From: JBGTCY01 sp041748615
Lineage (GTDB): Bacteria > Bacteroidota > Bacteroidia > Chitinophagales > CAIOSU01
Length of the DNA: 21,637 nt
Assembly (NCBI GenBank): GCA_041748615.1
Contig: JBGTCY010000277.1
Location: 1 to 21,637 of the forward strand
Reading direction: 5' to 3'
The first letter of the stretch is position 1; each line of letters opens with the position of its first letter. Both the position numbers and the translations under genes were made by a program. This document shows positions 1 to 7,546 of this stretch, in pieces. Under the pieces are notes generated by a model. The model saw nothing but the letters and a program-made list of their open reading frames with translations. It was not told the origin of the DNA and did no database searches.

Positions 1-17
1 GATTTTTTTTCACAGGA

Positions 18-40
18 GATTGCGGAATCAATCCGCAATC
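18..40. repeat. Short inverted repeat (9-bp stem, 5-nt loop)
   Basis: GATTGCGGA at 18-26 pairs with TCCGCAATC at 32-40 around a 5-nt loop. It lies just past the 3' end of the small secreted gene on the minus strand. Read in that direction the hairpin is followed by an A-rich stretch, not a T-run, so it is not a standard intrinsic terminator. Its role is unknown. Confidence 0.4.
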
Positions 41-90
41 ACAGATAACCAAAGTTGCTATACGTATGGCTTAGTGCAGACCGGAGAAAG

Positions 91-414
91 TCACTCACAC
101 TCACCCAGGCTGTCGCCATGGGCAAGATGAGCCGCTACCGCACTCTTGTCCACGCGGATGGTTTTGCCGCGATGACACAAAGTGACCTTTTCGCCAATGA
201 CGGTTTCGAATGAGCGAACTGTCGCTTGTGACAAACTGCTTGACGCGAGCGGGTCGCTGGTGCAAGCATCAGCGACTTCCGCTTCCGAACCCGGGCAGGG
301 TTCCGCAACAGCGGAAAACGAATTAAAGTGAATTAGAATGGTGTTAGAAGGGGTAAAGAACAGTGTCGCGGAAATACCGGCAACCACTGTGAAAACTGCA
401 ACGAACTTTTTCAT
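91..414 (-). CDS. Small secreted protein with a single CH...HGD..G.C module
   Basis: This 107-residue protein begins with a basic, hydrophobic signal-peptide-like segment (residues 1 to about 37), with a plausible cleavage site after AVA. A variable Ser/Ala-rich linker follows. The C-terminal 30 residues hold the recognisable pattern V-T-L-C-H-R-G-K-T ... AHLAHGDSLGEC. From family knowledge, this Cys-His / HxxHGD / G-x-C motif recurs in secreted and surface proteins of Bacteroidota and other bacteria, often inside much larger proteins. Here it makes up nearly all of the mature chain. The paired Cys and His residues could bind a metal or form a disulfide, which is inference; no function is established that I can name. 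It starts with MKK at 414, reads toward the window edge, and has no obvious operon partner inside the window. Confidence 0.75.
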   Translation of the reverse strand: MKKFVAVFTVVAGISATLFFTPSNTILIHFNSFSAVAEPCPGSEAEVADACTSDPLASSSLSQATVRSFETVIGEKVTLCHRGKTIRVDKSAVAAHLAHGDSLGECE

Positions 415-634
415 GAGGATGATTTTTTTTAAATGATCAAATGCCTCGTTGCCTTAGAATGAATCGAAGGTCCGTAATCATTTTTAAAAATCCAAACTTT
501 TAGGAAAATATTTTTTGTGATGGAATTTTTAAGAGGAAAAGAAGCTGTATATTTTATGATTGAAATGGGAATCGGACAAGAGGCGCACAAGCAGGCATCC
601 GCATCGGGCAATCGCCTCAATGTTTGCAAAGAAA
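415..634. other. Intergenic stretch, no credible gene
   Basis: This is the first part of the 419-bp gap between the divergent small secreted gene and the aldehyde dehydrogenase. Short open frames exist on both strands, but none has a signal peptide, a recognisable domain or sensible composition. A weak inverted pair, GAGGCG (581-586) and CGCCTC (614-619), is present. I see nothing else I can support. Confidence 0.6.
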
Positions 635-749
635 GGGACAGGGGTCAAGGGGCATGGGACAGGGGACAATGCAAATGGGTTTACTGTGGTCTGTGGACTG
701 TCGGTGTCGGTGGACTATCGTCTATGGACAATGGACTATCGACTATTTG
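635..749 (+). repeat. Degenerate heptanucleotide tandem repeat tract, two sub-families
   Basis: From 635 the sequence reads in 7-bp steps: gggacag, gggtcaa, ggggcat, gggacag, gggacaa (635-669), consensus GGGACAR. After about 14 unrelated bases a second family begins at 684: ctgtggt, ctgtgga, ctgtcgg, tgtcggt. After a 3-bp phase slip, ctatcgt, ctatgga, caatgga, ctatcga run from 715 to 742, consensus CTRTGGA. The tract lies in a gap upstream of the aldehyde dehydrogenase and codes for nothing credible. Short heptameric repeats (STRR) are known from cyanobacteria; this is a similar kind of element, and homology is not claimed. Confidence 0.7.
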
Positions 750-771
750 AGGAAGTAATTTCACGCCCGGC

Positions 772-801
772 TTGAACCTTCTTCACAAATTTGTATTTTT
801 A
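772..801 (+). promoter_or_regulatory. Candidate Bacteroidota promoter for the aldehyde dehydrogenase gene
   Basis: TTG at 772-774, then 19 nt, then TATTTTTA at 794-801. This matches the Bacteroidota -33 TTG / -7 TAnnTTTG pattern except for the last base. It would place the transcription start about 25-30 nt before the ATG at 834. It is a pattern match only. Confidence 0.4.
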
Positions 802-833
802 CCCTCCATTCAAAAATTAAAACCCCAAAAAAT

Positions 834-2498
834 ATGTCACTGACCGACACTTACAAATCCATTATTGACAATGCCGTGAAGGCGATTCATGCAAGAACAT
901 TTTATGCCGCATATCCGGAACATCCCAAGGCTTACGGTGAAGACGCGCCAAAAAACGGCATGGAAGAATTTGAACATCAAAAAGGAAAAAAGTATGAAGG
1001 ATTGTTGCAGCAAAATCCAACCGGCTTTGCCGGTGAGGAAGTTTCGCCTTACACGCAGGAGCCGCTCAATATCCAATATCCGCAGTTTTCGATTGATACC
1101 CTGATTGCCAACGCGGAGAAGGCGTTTCAATCCTGGAAAAAAGTGAGCGTGGATGACCGCGCCAATGTGCTGGTGGATTCATTGGAAAAAGTAAAACATA
1201 AATTTTTTGCCATTGCCCACGCCACCCAGCATACCACCGGGCAGTCATTCATTATGTCATTCCAGGCAAGCGGTCCTCATTCAAATGACCGCGCCCTCGA
1301 AGCGCTGGCGCTCGGCTATGAAGAGCTGAACCGGTTTCCGCGTGAAATCACCTGGGAAAAACCGATGGGGAAAGACAGCAGCGTGAAATTGGACAAAGTA
1401 TATAAACCCGTTCCGAAAGGTATTTCCCTGGCGATTGGTTGCGCGACTTTCCCCGTTTGGAACACCGTGCCGGGTGTTTATGCCAGCTTGGTTACCGGCA
1501 ACCCCGTAATTATAAAACCACATCCTAAATCCGTATTGCCGATTGCGATTGTGGTGGCAGAAATTCAAAAGGCGCTGAAAGATGCCGGGTATGACCCGAA
1601 CACCGTTCAGTTGGCGGTGGACAGCAGCGACCAGTTAATCACCAAACAATTAGCGGAACATCCGGCAGTAAAAATTATTGACTTCACCGGCAGCAGTGTT
1701 TTTGGCGAATATGTGGAGTCGCTGACGTCTCAGGGAAAATCCGTGTTCACGGAAAAGGCGGGTGTCAATTCCGTGATTCTGGATTCCACGCCCAATCTTG
1801 ATGCGACTTTTCAAAACCTTTCATTCGCGGTGTCTTTATACTCCGGTCAAATGTGCACAGCCCCGCAGAATTTTTTCATTCCGGCTACCGGAGTAAAATC
1901 CGGTGAACAGGTTGTGCCTTATGAAGAAGTGGTGGAAAAACTGAAAAACAGTGTGAAAGGGCTTGCCACGCATCCCAAGATGGGAGCGGGAACATTGGGC
2001 GCTATTCAAAGTGATGCCACCTGGAACCGCGTGCAATCCTCCGGTTCGCTCGGCAAAGTGTTGCTGGAATCCGTGAAGGTTGATAACCCCGAATTTGCGA
2101 ACGCGCGTGTTACTTCCCCCACGATTATTGAAGTGGAAGCAAGTAACAAATCGGCTTTTGAAAAAGAATTGTTCGGTCCGATTATCCTCGTGGTAAAAAC
2201 AAAAGATACGGATGAGTCCATTCGTCTTGCGAAAGAAATGGCGGCAAAACATGGCGCGATTACCTGCGCTGCCTACACTACGGATGAAAAAATCGCTGAA
2301 AAAATTCAGGACGAAATGGAATCCGTATTTGCTCCGGTGTCGCTGAACCTGCATGGTTTTATCTGGGTCAATCAACACGCGGCTTTCTCCGATTTTCACG
2401 TAACGGGCGGCAACCCCGCTGGCAACGCGAGTTTCACCAACCCTGAATACATCAACAAAAGGTTTGTGTGGGTCGGTCACCGGAAATTAATCGCCTGA
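834..2498 (+). CDS. paaN: PaaN-type aldehyde dehydrogenase (phenylacetate pathway family)
   Basis: This 554-residue protein belongs to the aldehyde dehydrogenase superfamily and resembles the short PaaN group, which has no fused MaoC-like hydratase domain. The sequence shows an NAD(P)-binding ALDH core (IGCATFPVWNTVPG, then VTGNPVIIKPHP), the substrate/cofactor segment DFTGSSVFGEYV, Glu307 in TEKAGVNSV where classical ALDHs have ELGGK, and the catalytic Cys341 in SGQMCTAPQNFF. PaaN proteins oxidise the open-chain semialdehyde CoA intermediate of aerobic phenylacetate breakdown; the separate ring-opening hydratase must then come from another protein. No other paa gene is in the window, so pathway membership rests on family resemblance. 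The length is right for the group and nothing suggests truncation. It is probably monocistronic, with a candidate promoter at 772-801. A general semialdehyde dehydrogenase is the main alternative. Confidence 0.82.
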   Translation: MSLTDTYKSIIDNAVKAIHARTFYAAYPEHPKAYGEDAPKNGMEEFEHQKGKKYEGLLQQNPTGFAGEEVSPYTQEPLNIQYPQFSIDTLIANAEKAFQSWKKVSVDDRANVLVDSLEKVKHKFFAIAHATQHTTGQSFIMSFQASGPHSNDRALEALALGYEELNRFPREITWEKPMGKDSSVKLDKVYKPVPKGISLAIGCATFPVWNTVPGVYASLVTGNPVIIKPHPKSVLPIAIVVAEIQKALKDAGYDPNTVQLAVDSSDQLITKQLAEHPAVKIIDFTGSSVFGEYVESLTSQGKSVFTEKAGVNSVILDSTPNLDATFQNLSFAVSLYSGQMCTAPQNFFIPATGVKSGEQVVPYEEVVEKLKNSVKGLATHPKMGAGTLGAIQSDATWNRVQSSGSLGKVLLESVKVDNPEFANARVTSPTIIEVEASNKSAFEKELFGPIILVVKTKDTDESIRLAKEMAAKHGAITCAAYTTDEKIAEKIQDEMESVFAPVSLNLHGFIWVNQHAAFSDFHVTGGNPAGNASFTNPEYINKRFVWVGHRKLIA

Positions 2499-2559
2499 GA
2501 CTGAACTAATTCACTTTAGGATTGTTGACTAAACTTTATTAACCAAAAAATATATAGCA

Positions 2560-3240
2560 ATGAAAAATTATCTCTTTATTCTAATGGTAATCCCATTTTC
2601 TTTATTGATTTCCTGTAACAACCAACCAACATCCGAAAGAGTTGAAGCCACAGAACCCGCACCGGCTGCTGAAAATACTTCTGCAACAGAAACTGGCACA
2701 CCTTACAATATTCAAACTGACCAAAGTATCATCAACTGGTTTGGCGCTAACAAATTGACTCCTAAAAAACATAATGGCACCCTTCGTTTGTCTCAGGGAA
2801 CTTTGTCCATGAACAACGGTCAGATTGCCGGAGGTTCTTTTGTGGCGGATATGACCTCCATCGCAAATAATGACCTTGCCGGCACGGAAAGTGAAGGCAA
2901 ATTGGTCAGGCATTTAAAATCAGCCGATTTTTTTGAAGTGGAAACTTATCCGACCGCCACGTTCACGATAACTTCTGTCAGCCCATCTGCTGATGGTAAA
3001 CCGGATACTTATCAAATCACCGGCAACATGACCATTAAGGGGATTACTAAACAGATTACCTTTCCCGCATCGGTTCATGCTCATGACAACTCAATTCATG
3101 CCCAGGCTGATTTCACCATTGACCGTTCACAATGGAATGTTCAGTATGGCTCCGAGTCCTTTTTCCCGGATTTAGTAGGCGATAAAATCATCAGCAATGA
3201 TATCAGATTGAATTTGAATATTGTCGCGCAGACGAGTTAA
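2560..3240 (+). CDS. YceI-like lipoprotein
   Basis: This 226-residue protein has a lipoprotein signal peptide with the lipobox LISC and lipidated Cys19. A low-complexity Glu/Ala/Thr linker runs from about residue 20 to 48. A YceI-family lipocalin-like beta barrel fills the rest: it opens with YNIQTDQSIINWFGANKL, contains GTLRLSQGTL, HLKSADFFEVETYPTATF, ITGNMTIKGITKQITFP and ADFTIDRSQWNVQYGS, and ends in a beta strand (IRLNLNIVAQ). YceI proteins bind long hydrophobic isoprenoid-like molecules in a barrel; the ligand here is unknown. It is probably anchored at the periplasmic side of a membrane or at the cell surface. The gene starts 61 bp after the aldehyde dehydrogenase and is followed directly by a strong intrinsic terminator, so it may be the last gene of a two-gene unit. 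Confidence 0.9.
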   Translation: MKNYLFILMVIPFSLLISCNNQPTSERVEATEPAPAAENTSATETGTPYNIQTDQSIINWFGANKLTPKKHNGTLRLSQGTLSMNNGQIAGGSFVADMTSIANNDLAGTESEGKLVRHLKSADFFEVETYPTATFTITSVSPSADGKPDTYQITGNMTIKGITKQITFPASVHAHDNSIHAQADFTIDRSQWNVQYGSESFFPDLVGDKIISNDIRLNLNIVAQTS

Positions 3241-3260
3241 AAAATTTCCTGAAAAATTTA

Positions 3261-3293
3261 AAAAGGGGCGAAAATATTTCGCCCCTTTTTTTT
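3261..3293 (+). terminator. Rho-independent terminator after the YceI gene
   Basis: A 13-bp perfect stem (AAAAGGGGCGAAA at 3261-3273 pairing with 3277-3289) closes a 3-nt ATA loop and runs into eight Ts (3286-3293). It lies 20 bp after the stop codon. The stem is symmetric with an A-run on its left, so it could also work in reverse, but the only minus-strand gene nearby is transcribed toward it from 3495. Confidence 0.9.
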
Positions 3294-3412
3294 GTCTGAA
3301 TTATACAATTCGGATTGACAAGTAATTGTTGGAGATTTCTTAGAGTTGTTCGATTAGGCAATGTACGAGAAAGATATGATGCATATCTAAATTGAAAAAA
3401 TTGGGAGAGCAT

Positions 3413-3432
3413 CCCTTGTCCCCTGTCCCTTT
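3413..3432 (-). repeat. Second copy of the GGGACAR heptad repeat, inverted
   Basis: Read on the minus strand, 3413-3432 gives AAAGGGACAGGGGACAAGGG. This matches 632-651 on the plus strand at 19 of 20 positions. A further GGGACA unit lies next to it (reverse complement of 3435-3440). The two copies face opposite ways and bracket the aldehyde dehydrogenase and YceI genes. Confidence 0.65.
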
Positions 3433-3442
3433 CACATGTCCC

Positions 3443-3464
3443 ACCGGGATTGCATCATCCCGGT
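3443..3464. repeat. Palindromic hairpin (8-bp stem, 6-nt loop)
   Basis: ACCGGGAT (3443-3450) pairs with ATCCCGGT (3457-3464). It lies between the YceI terminator and the 3' end of the minus-strand secreted protein. It could help terminate that gene, but no T-run follows on the minus strand. A REP-like palindrome is another option. Confidence 0.45.
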
Positions 3465-3494
3465 TTAGTTTGTAAGCACCAACTCTAATTTCCC

Positions 3495-3944
3495 CTATTC
3501 AAAGGAGAGGCGTTGATAGGCAAGCCGGATATCTTTAAGCGGTCCTCTCAGATTCATGGTTTGATTGATGTGAAAGACATAACCCTTGGCATCTTTGGTA
3601 TCTTCGGTCGCCTTCCACCCGTTCAGGTAAGGGCATTTCAACAGTTCCTCAGCCAGTTCTAGATAGCGGCTTTCCGCTTCCTGTTTGCCGGTTTCATTGG
3701 AATGCAGGGTGACAGACCACCTGACGATATTTTCATCTTCCACCATATTGACGTGACCGGAATCAAACCCTTTGATAAGAAAATTTTCCTTACATTCAAA
3801 TACATTCGGTCTGATTTCATTCCCCTTGATTGCTTTCAAATCGTTGAATAGCGTTTGTACCAGTTCGCAGGTTTCCTGTGCGAAAAGCTGATGCACCGGC
3901 AGCAGGAGGCTGGAAAAAACAAAAAAGCGTAAAATATTTTTCAT
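3495..3944 (-). CDS. Small secreted protein of unknown function
   Basis: This 149-residue protein has a clear Sec signal peptide (MKNILRFF, then a hydrophobic stretch, cleavage probably after LFAQ at residue 23). The mature chain of about 126 residues mixes alpha and beta character, has three cysteines, and no motif I can assign. A central amphipathic stretch (QEAESRYLELAEELLKC) is probably a helix. It ends with conserved-looking segments, YVFHINQTMNLRGPLKDI and LAYQRLSFE. It is predicted to be periplasmic or exported. It is divergent from the acyl-CoA synthetase gene and shares a 158-bp upstream region with it. I do not recognise the family. Confidence 0.75.
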   Translation of the reverse strand: MKNILRFFVFSSLLLPVHQLFAQETCELVQTLFNDLKAIKGNEIRPNVFECKENFLIKGFDSGHVNMVEDENIVRWSVTLHSNETGKQEAESRYLELAEELLKCPYLNGWKATEDTKDAKGYVFHINQTMNLRGPLKDIRLAYQRLSFE

Positions 3945-4052
3945 GTCTGATAATTTAAACCATTTTGGAAATCATCCCTACATAAAGATAAGAAACACGA
4001 AATAAATCGGTATTCTGTGCGGAAGGATGTATGGATTAATGCCAAACTTTTA

Positions 4053-4060
4053 TATTTTTG
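4053..4060 (+). promoter_or_regulatory. Candidate -7 promoter box for the acyl-CoA synthetase gene
   Basis: TATTTTTG is a full match to the Bacteroidota -7 consensus TAnnTTTG and lies 42 bp before the ATG at 4103. No convincing TTG is found at the -33 distance, so this is a partial match. Confidence 0.35.
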
Positions 4061-4102
4061 TCCGCTTCCTGTTTTTTTCATTTTTTTAAAAAATCTTAAA
4101 GT

Positions 4103-5878
4103 ATGAGTTACACACGTCTATTTGATATTCTGCCGTACCAATTAAAAAATTTTCCCAAAGAAGATTGTCTTGCCTCCAAAGTTGACGGACAATGGAAAAA
4201 ATACAGCACACAGCAATCGCTGGATATTATTAACCAGGTAAGCAGGGCATTCATCAAATACGGGATTAATCCGGATGATAAAATTGCTTTGATTTCAAAC
4301 AACCGTCCTGAATGGAATTTTATTGATCTCGGCATGATGCAAGCCGGAGCTATCAATGTTCCGATTTATCCGACTATCAGCGAAGGGGAGTATAAATTTA
4401 TTTTGAATGACGCTGAAGTGAAAATCGCTTTTGTTTCGGATGAAGGCTTGTATAAAAAATTGCAAAACATTAAAAAAGATGTGCCCTCTTTGCAGGAGGT
4501 TTACACGTTTGATAAAGTGCCGGGAGCAAAACACTGGAGTGAGTTTTTAGAACTTGGAAAAGGGGGCGACCAGGCAGCGGTTGAAAAAATCATGTCGGGA
4601 ATAAAAGAGACAGACCTTGCAACCATCATTTACACTTCCGGCACCACAGGCGTTCCCAAAGGAGTGATGCTCTCTCACAAGAACGTAACCAGCAATATTG
4701 CCGCAACGATTCCCAGCATTCCGGTTGGGAATGACCACCGCGTTTTAAGTTTTTTGCCGATGTGCCATATTTTTGAACGCATGGTAGCTTACACCTACAT
4801 GGCGGTGGGCGCTTCCATTTATTATGCCGAAAGTCTTGAAACAATTGGCGCGAACCTCCAGGAAGTGAAACCGCATTTCTTCACCTCCGTTCCGCGTTTG
4901 CTGGAAAAAGTATATGACCGGATTATGGGCAAAGGGATGGAGTTGGATGGCGTGAAGCGGAAACTTTTTTTCTGGGCGATTGACCTCGGATTAAAATATG
5001 ATGACCGCGGAGAAAACGGGGCTTGGTACAACCTCCAATTGGCGATTGCCCGCAAACTGATTTTCAGCAAATGGAAAGATGCTTTGGGCGGAAATGTCAT
5101 CGCGATTGTGACAGGGGCGGCTGCCTTGAGGAAAGATATCGCGCGCATTTTTAACGCGGCAGGAATCGCGGTGCGCGAAGGTTACGGACAAACGGAATCA
5201 TCACCCGTATTGACTGCGAACAATATTCCGCAAGGCGAATATTGGCTTGGTACGGTTGGACTACCGATTCACAATGTGGAAATTAAAATTGACGAGAAGA
5301 CGCAGGAAATTCTGGCAAAAGGACCTAACGTCATGCTCGGTTATTACAAACGCCAGGATTTGACCGACCAAACGATTGACAAAGACGGCTGGCTGCATAC
5401 AGGCGACCAGGGAACGTGGGTGGATTTTAAAGGTAAAAAATTCCTGAAAATCACCGGCAGGGTAAAAGAATTATTCAAAACATCCGGAGGAAAATATGTA
5501 GCTCCACAGGTGATTGAAAACATGATGAAAGAAAGCCCGTTCATCGAACAGATGATGGTGATTGGTGAAAATCAGAAATATGTTTCAGCGCTGATTGTTC
5601 CTTCTTTTGAATATTTGAAAGACTGGTGCGGCAAAAACGGAGTGAATTATTCTTCGAATGAACAAGTGGTGAAAGAACAGAAAGTGCTGAAAGTCATCCA
5701 GGATGAAGTGGAAAAATTCAATGAAAATTTCGGGCAGGTCGAGAAAGTGAAAAGATTCAAACTGCTGCCTGTGGATTGGACGGTGGATACGGGAGAAATG
5801 ACGCCCACCATGAAAGTGAAACGCGATGTGGTGATGAAAAAATTCAGTGAAGCTGTGGATGATTTGTATGCGCATTGA
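4103..5878 (+). CDS. Long-chain fatty acid-CoA ligase, AMP-forming (FadD15-like)
   Basis: This 591-residue member of the ANL superfamily activates a fatty acid to acyl-AMP and then acyl-CoA. The ATP-binding P-loop TIIYTSGTTGVPKG is at residues 174-187, the adenine-binding GYGQTESSP at 360-368, and the hinge region motifs GWLHTGDQG and ITGRVKELFKTSGGKYVAP follow. Early motifs (NNRPEWNFIDLGMMQAGAINVPIYPT) are typical of long-chain acyl-CoA synthetases. The length, close to 600, fits the FadD15/ACSL-like group. It is cytosolic or peripheral to the membrane. It starts at the ATG at 4103 with no strong Shine-Dalgarno sequence. Tryptophan dioxygenase begins 33 bp after its stop, so the two may share a transcript. 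Chain-length preference cannot be read from the sequence. Confidence 0.92.
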   Translation: MSYTRLFDILPYQLKNFPKEDCLASKVDGQWKKYSTQQSLDIINQVSRAFIKYGINPDDKIALISNNRPEWNFIDLGMMQAGAINVPIYPTISEGEYKFILNDAEVKIAFVSDEGLYKKLQNIKKDVPSLQEVYTFDKVPGAKHWSEFLELGKGGDQAAVEKIMSGIKETDLATIIYTSGTTGVPKGVMLSHKNVTSNIAATIPSIPVGNDHRVLSFLPMCHIFERMVAYTYMAVGASIYYAESLETIGANLQEVKPHFFTSVPRLLEKVYDRIMGKGMELDGVKRKLFFWAIDLGLKYDDRGENGAWYNLQLAIARKLIFSKWKDALGGNVIAIVTGAAALRKDIARIFNAAGIAVREGYGQTESSPVLTANNIPQGEYWLGTVGLPIHNVEIKIDEKTQEILAKGPNVMLGYYKRQDLTDQTIDKDGWLHTGDQGTWVDFKGKKFLKITGRVKELFKTSGGKYVAPQVIENMMKESPFIEQMMVIGENQKYVSALIVPSFEYLKDWCGKNGVNYSSNEQVVKEQKVLKVIQDEVEKFNENFGQVEKVKRFKLLPVDWTVDTGEMTPTMKVKRDVVMKKFSEAVDDLYAH

Positions 5879-5911
5879 TTCTATCGCTTTTCTATCACCT
5901 AATTTCGGACC

Positions 5912-6949
5912 ATGCCTGACGGAATCTATTATGCCGACTACCTGCAACTTGACAAAATTTTAGGCGCTCAATTACCGGAGAGCGATAAAACCGCTCATCC
6001 CGCGCATGATGAAATGTTGTTCATCATCATTCACCAGTCGTATGAACTTTGGTTCAAACAAATCATTCACGAAATGACCTGGGTGCGCGACAGTTTTCTG
6101 AATCCGATTAATGACAATTCGCCTGCCATGCAGGTGGCGGTGCATCGTTTAAGGCGCGTCACCACCATTCTCTCTCTTGCCGTCAAGCAGATTGACGTGA
6201 TGGAAACCATGACGCCTCTTGATTTTTTAGACTTCCGAGATTTGCTGCGTCCGGCTTCGGGTTTTCAAAGCATACAATTCAAAATTGTGGAAGCGATGCT
6301 AGGTCTGAGAATGGAAGACCGTCACGCGGGTAACTATTACATCTCCCAATTGCGGGCAGCGGATATTCAACTGATTCAAAAGGCTGAAAAAGAAAAATCG
6401 TTGCTGGAATTAGTGAACGCGTGGTTGGAGAGAATGCCTTTTTTTGAACAACCTGAAAATTGGAATGCGCACCAACCGGTTTCAAACCCGATGGAACATG
6501 TTTTTTGGAAGGAATACCGGGAGACTTACGAGCAGAGTTTAGTGCGGGAAGAAAAGGAAAATATTCGCTTTTTTGATTCCGTTTTTTTTCAACGGGATGA
6601 AAATGAGAAAAGAAAATTATCACCCAAAGCCTGCCGTTCAGCGTTGTTCATCATGCTCTACCGAGATTATCCGTTGTTGCAATTACCCTATCAGTTGCTG
6701 AACATTCTGCTGGATATTGACGAACTGCTGTCCACTTGGCGCTACCGGCATGTCAACATGGTGCAGCGCATGATTGGAACCCGCGTTGGAACGGGCGGCA
6801 GCAGCGGAAAAAACTACCTGCGTGCCGCGCTTGACAAACATTATGTTTTCAGCGAAATCGCGGAACTCACTTCTTTTTTGATTGAACGGCAACATCTTCC
6901 CACGCTTACATCTGAACTTGAACAAAGGTTAGGGTTCGTTAAAAACTGA
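5912..6949 (+). CDS. kynA: Tryptophan 2,3-dioxygenase
   Basis: This 345-residue heme enzyme opens the indole ring of L-tryptophan to N-formylkynurenine, the first step of the kynurenine pathway. The sequence carries HDEMLFIIIHQSYELWFK with the active-site His41, MTPLDFLDFRDLLRPASGFQ with the carboxylate-binding Arg109, WRYRHVNMVQRMIG with the proximal heme ligand His280, and the substrate-ammonium loop GTGGSSG (293-299). Residue assignments follow the well-studied Xanthomonas and human enzymes. All key residues are present. It is longer than the Xanthomonas form because of an inserted segment around residues 160-240. No kynureninase or other kynurenine gene is nearby. It follows the acyl-CoA synthetase by 33 bp and converges on the DUF456 gene. 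Confidence 0.95.
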   Translation: MPDGIYYADYLQLDKILGAQLPESDKTAHPAHDEMLFIIIHQSYELWFKQIIHEMTWVRDSFLNPINDNSPAMQVAVHRLRRVTTILSLAVKQIDVMETMTPLDFLDFRDLLRPASGFQSIQFKIVEAMLGLRMEDRHAGNYYISQLRAADIQLIQKAEKEKSLLELVNAWLERMPFFEQPENWNAHQPVSNPMEHVFWKEYRETYEQSLVREEKENIRFFDSVFFQRDENEKRKLSPKACRSALFIMLYRDYPLLQLPYQLLNILLDIDELLSTWRYRHVNMVQRMIGTRVGTGGSSGKNYLRAALDKHYVFSEIAELTSFLIERQHLPTLTSELEQRLGFVKN

Positions 6950-7018
6950 TTTTTATTCAGCGCGAATTCGTTTTGTAATTCCGTTAATAGTTGCGGTAAA
7001 AAAAAGAAAATTCGAGAA

Positions 7019-7525
7019 TCACCCGAACACATTTACTTGAATCATTTTAATCACCAAGTAAACGGTGAGCGTGATGGAAGTAAACAACTTTAACGATGTT
7101 GCGACAATAAATCCTACAAACGCGCCAAAGCCGGAACGCAATGCGCTCTCGAATTGTTTTCCCGCAACGAGGTCACCGATAATCGCGCCAACTAAGGGTC
7201 CGAGGATGATTCCCCACGGAGGAAATAAAATAACGCCAAGCACTAACCCGATAATGCCACCCCAAATACCTTTATTTGTGCCGCCAAATTTTTTGGTGGC
7301 ATAAGCCGGCATCACATAATCCATCACCGATACCGCGACAACGAAGATTAGCGAAACAATTAAAAAAGTAGTGTCGAATACATTGCCTCTCCCGAAATGA
7401 TACACAAGGATGGCGGCATAGCTGATGGGTGGTCCGGGTAGTCCCGGGGCGATACATCCGATGATGCCGAGTCCGCTTAACGCCAGCGCGGAAAAGATGA
7501 GCAGTATTTCAACCGTTATTTCCAT
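7019..7525 (-). CDS. DUF456 family membrane protein
   Basis: This 168-residue hydrophobic protein has about four to five membrane segments (near 5-25, 50-72, 85-115 and 135-162). The family pattern is visible: an early G-x-x-G-C-I-A-P-G-L-P-G-P-P turn, then DYVMPAYATKKFGGTNKGIWGG and a Gly-rich region (GLVLGVILFPPWGIILGPLVGAIIGDL). These match DUF456, a family of bacterial inner-membrane proteins of unknown function with glycine-zipper-like repeats. It is the last gene of the operon running from 10,451, with a 21-bp gap after the FemAB-like gene. Its 3' end converges with tryptophan dioxygenase. No function can be given. Confidence 0.85.
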   Translation of the reverse strand: MEITVEILLIFSALALSGLGIIGCIAPGLPGPPISYAAILVYHFGRGNVFDTTFLIVSLIFVVAVSVMDYVMPAYATKKFGGTNKGIWGGIIGLVLGVILFPPWGIILGPLVGAIIGDLVAGKQFESALRSGFGAFVGFIVATSLKLFTSITLTVYLVIKMIQVNVFG

Positions 7526-7546
7526 TTCACAGGAAAGATAAAATAA

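Noticed and set aside
635..749. CRISPR array
   Set aside because: The repeat period is 7 bp with no unique spacers and no cas genes nearby.
429..775. Several 60-80 codon open frames on both strands in the gap after the first gene
   Set aside because: They overlap one another, cross the heptad repeat tract, and show no signal peptide, domain or sensible composition.
1836..2480. A 214-codon open frame on the minus strand inside the aldehyde dehydrogenase gene
   Set aside because: It lies fully inside a well-supported gene with catalytic residues in place; its translation has random composition rich in Phe, His and Arg.
834..2498. PaaZ-type fusion of aldehyde dehydrogenase and MaoC hydratase
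   Set aside because: The protein ends after the ALDH domain at residue 554, with no hydratase domain following.
7019..7304. Plus-strand open frame opposite DUF456
   Set aside because: The minus-strand protein has a clear membrane-protein pattern and family match; the opposite frame is a shadow.
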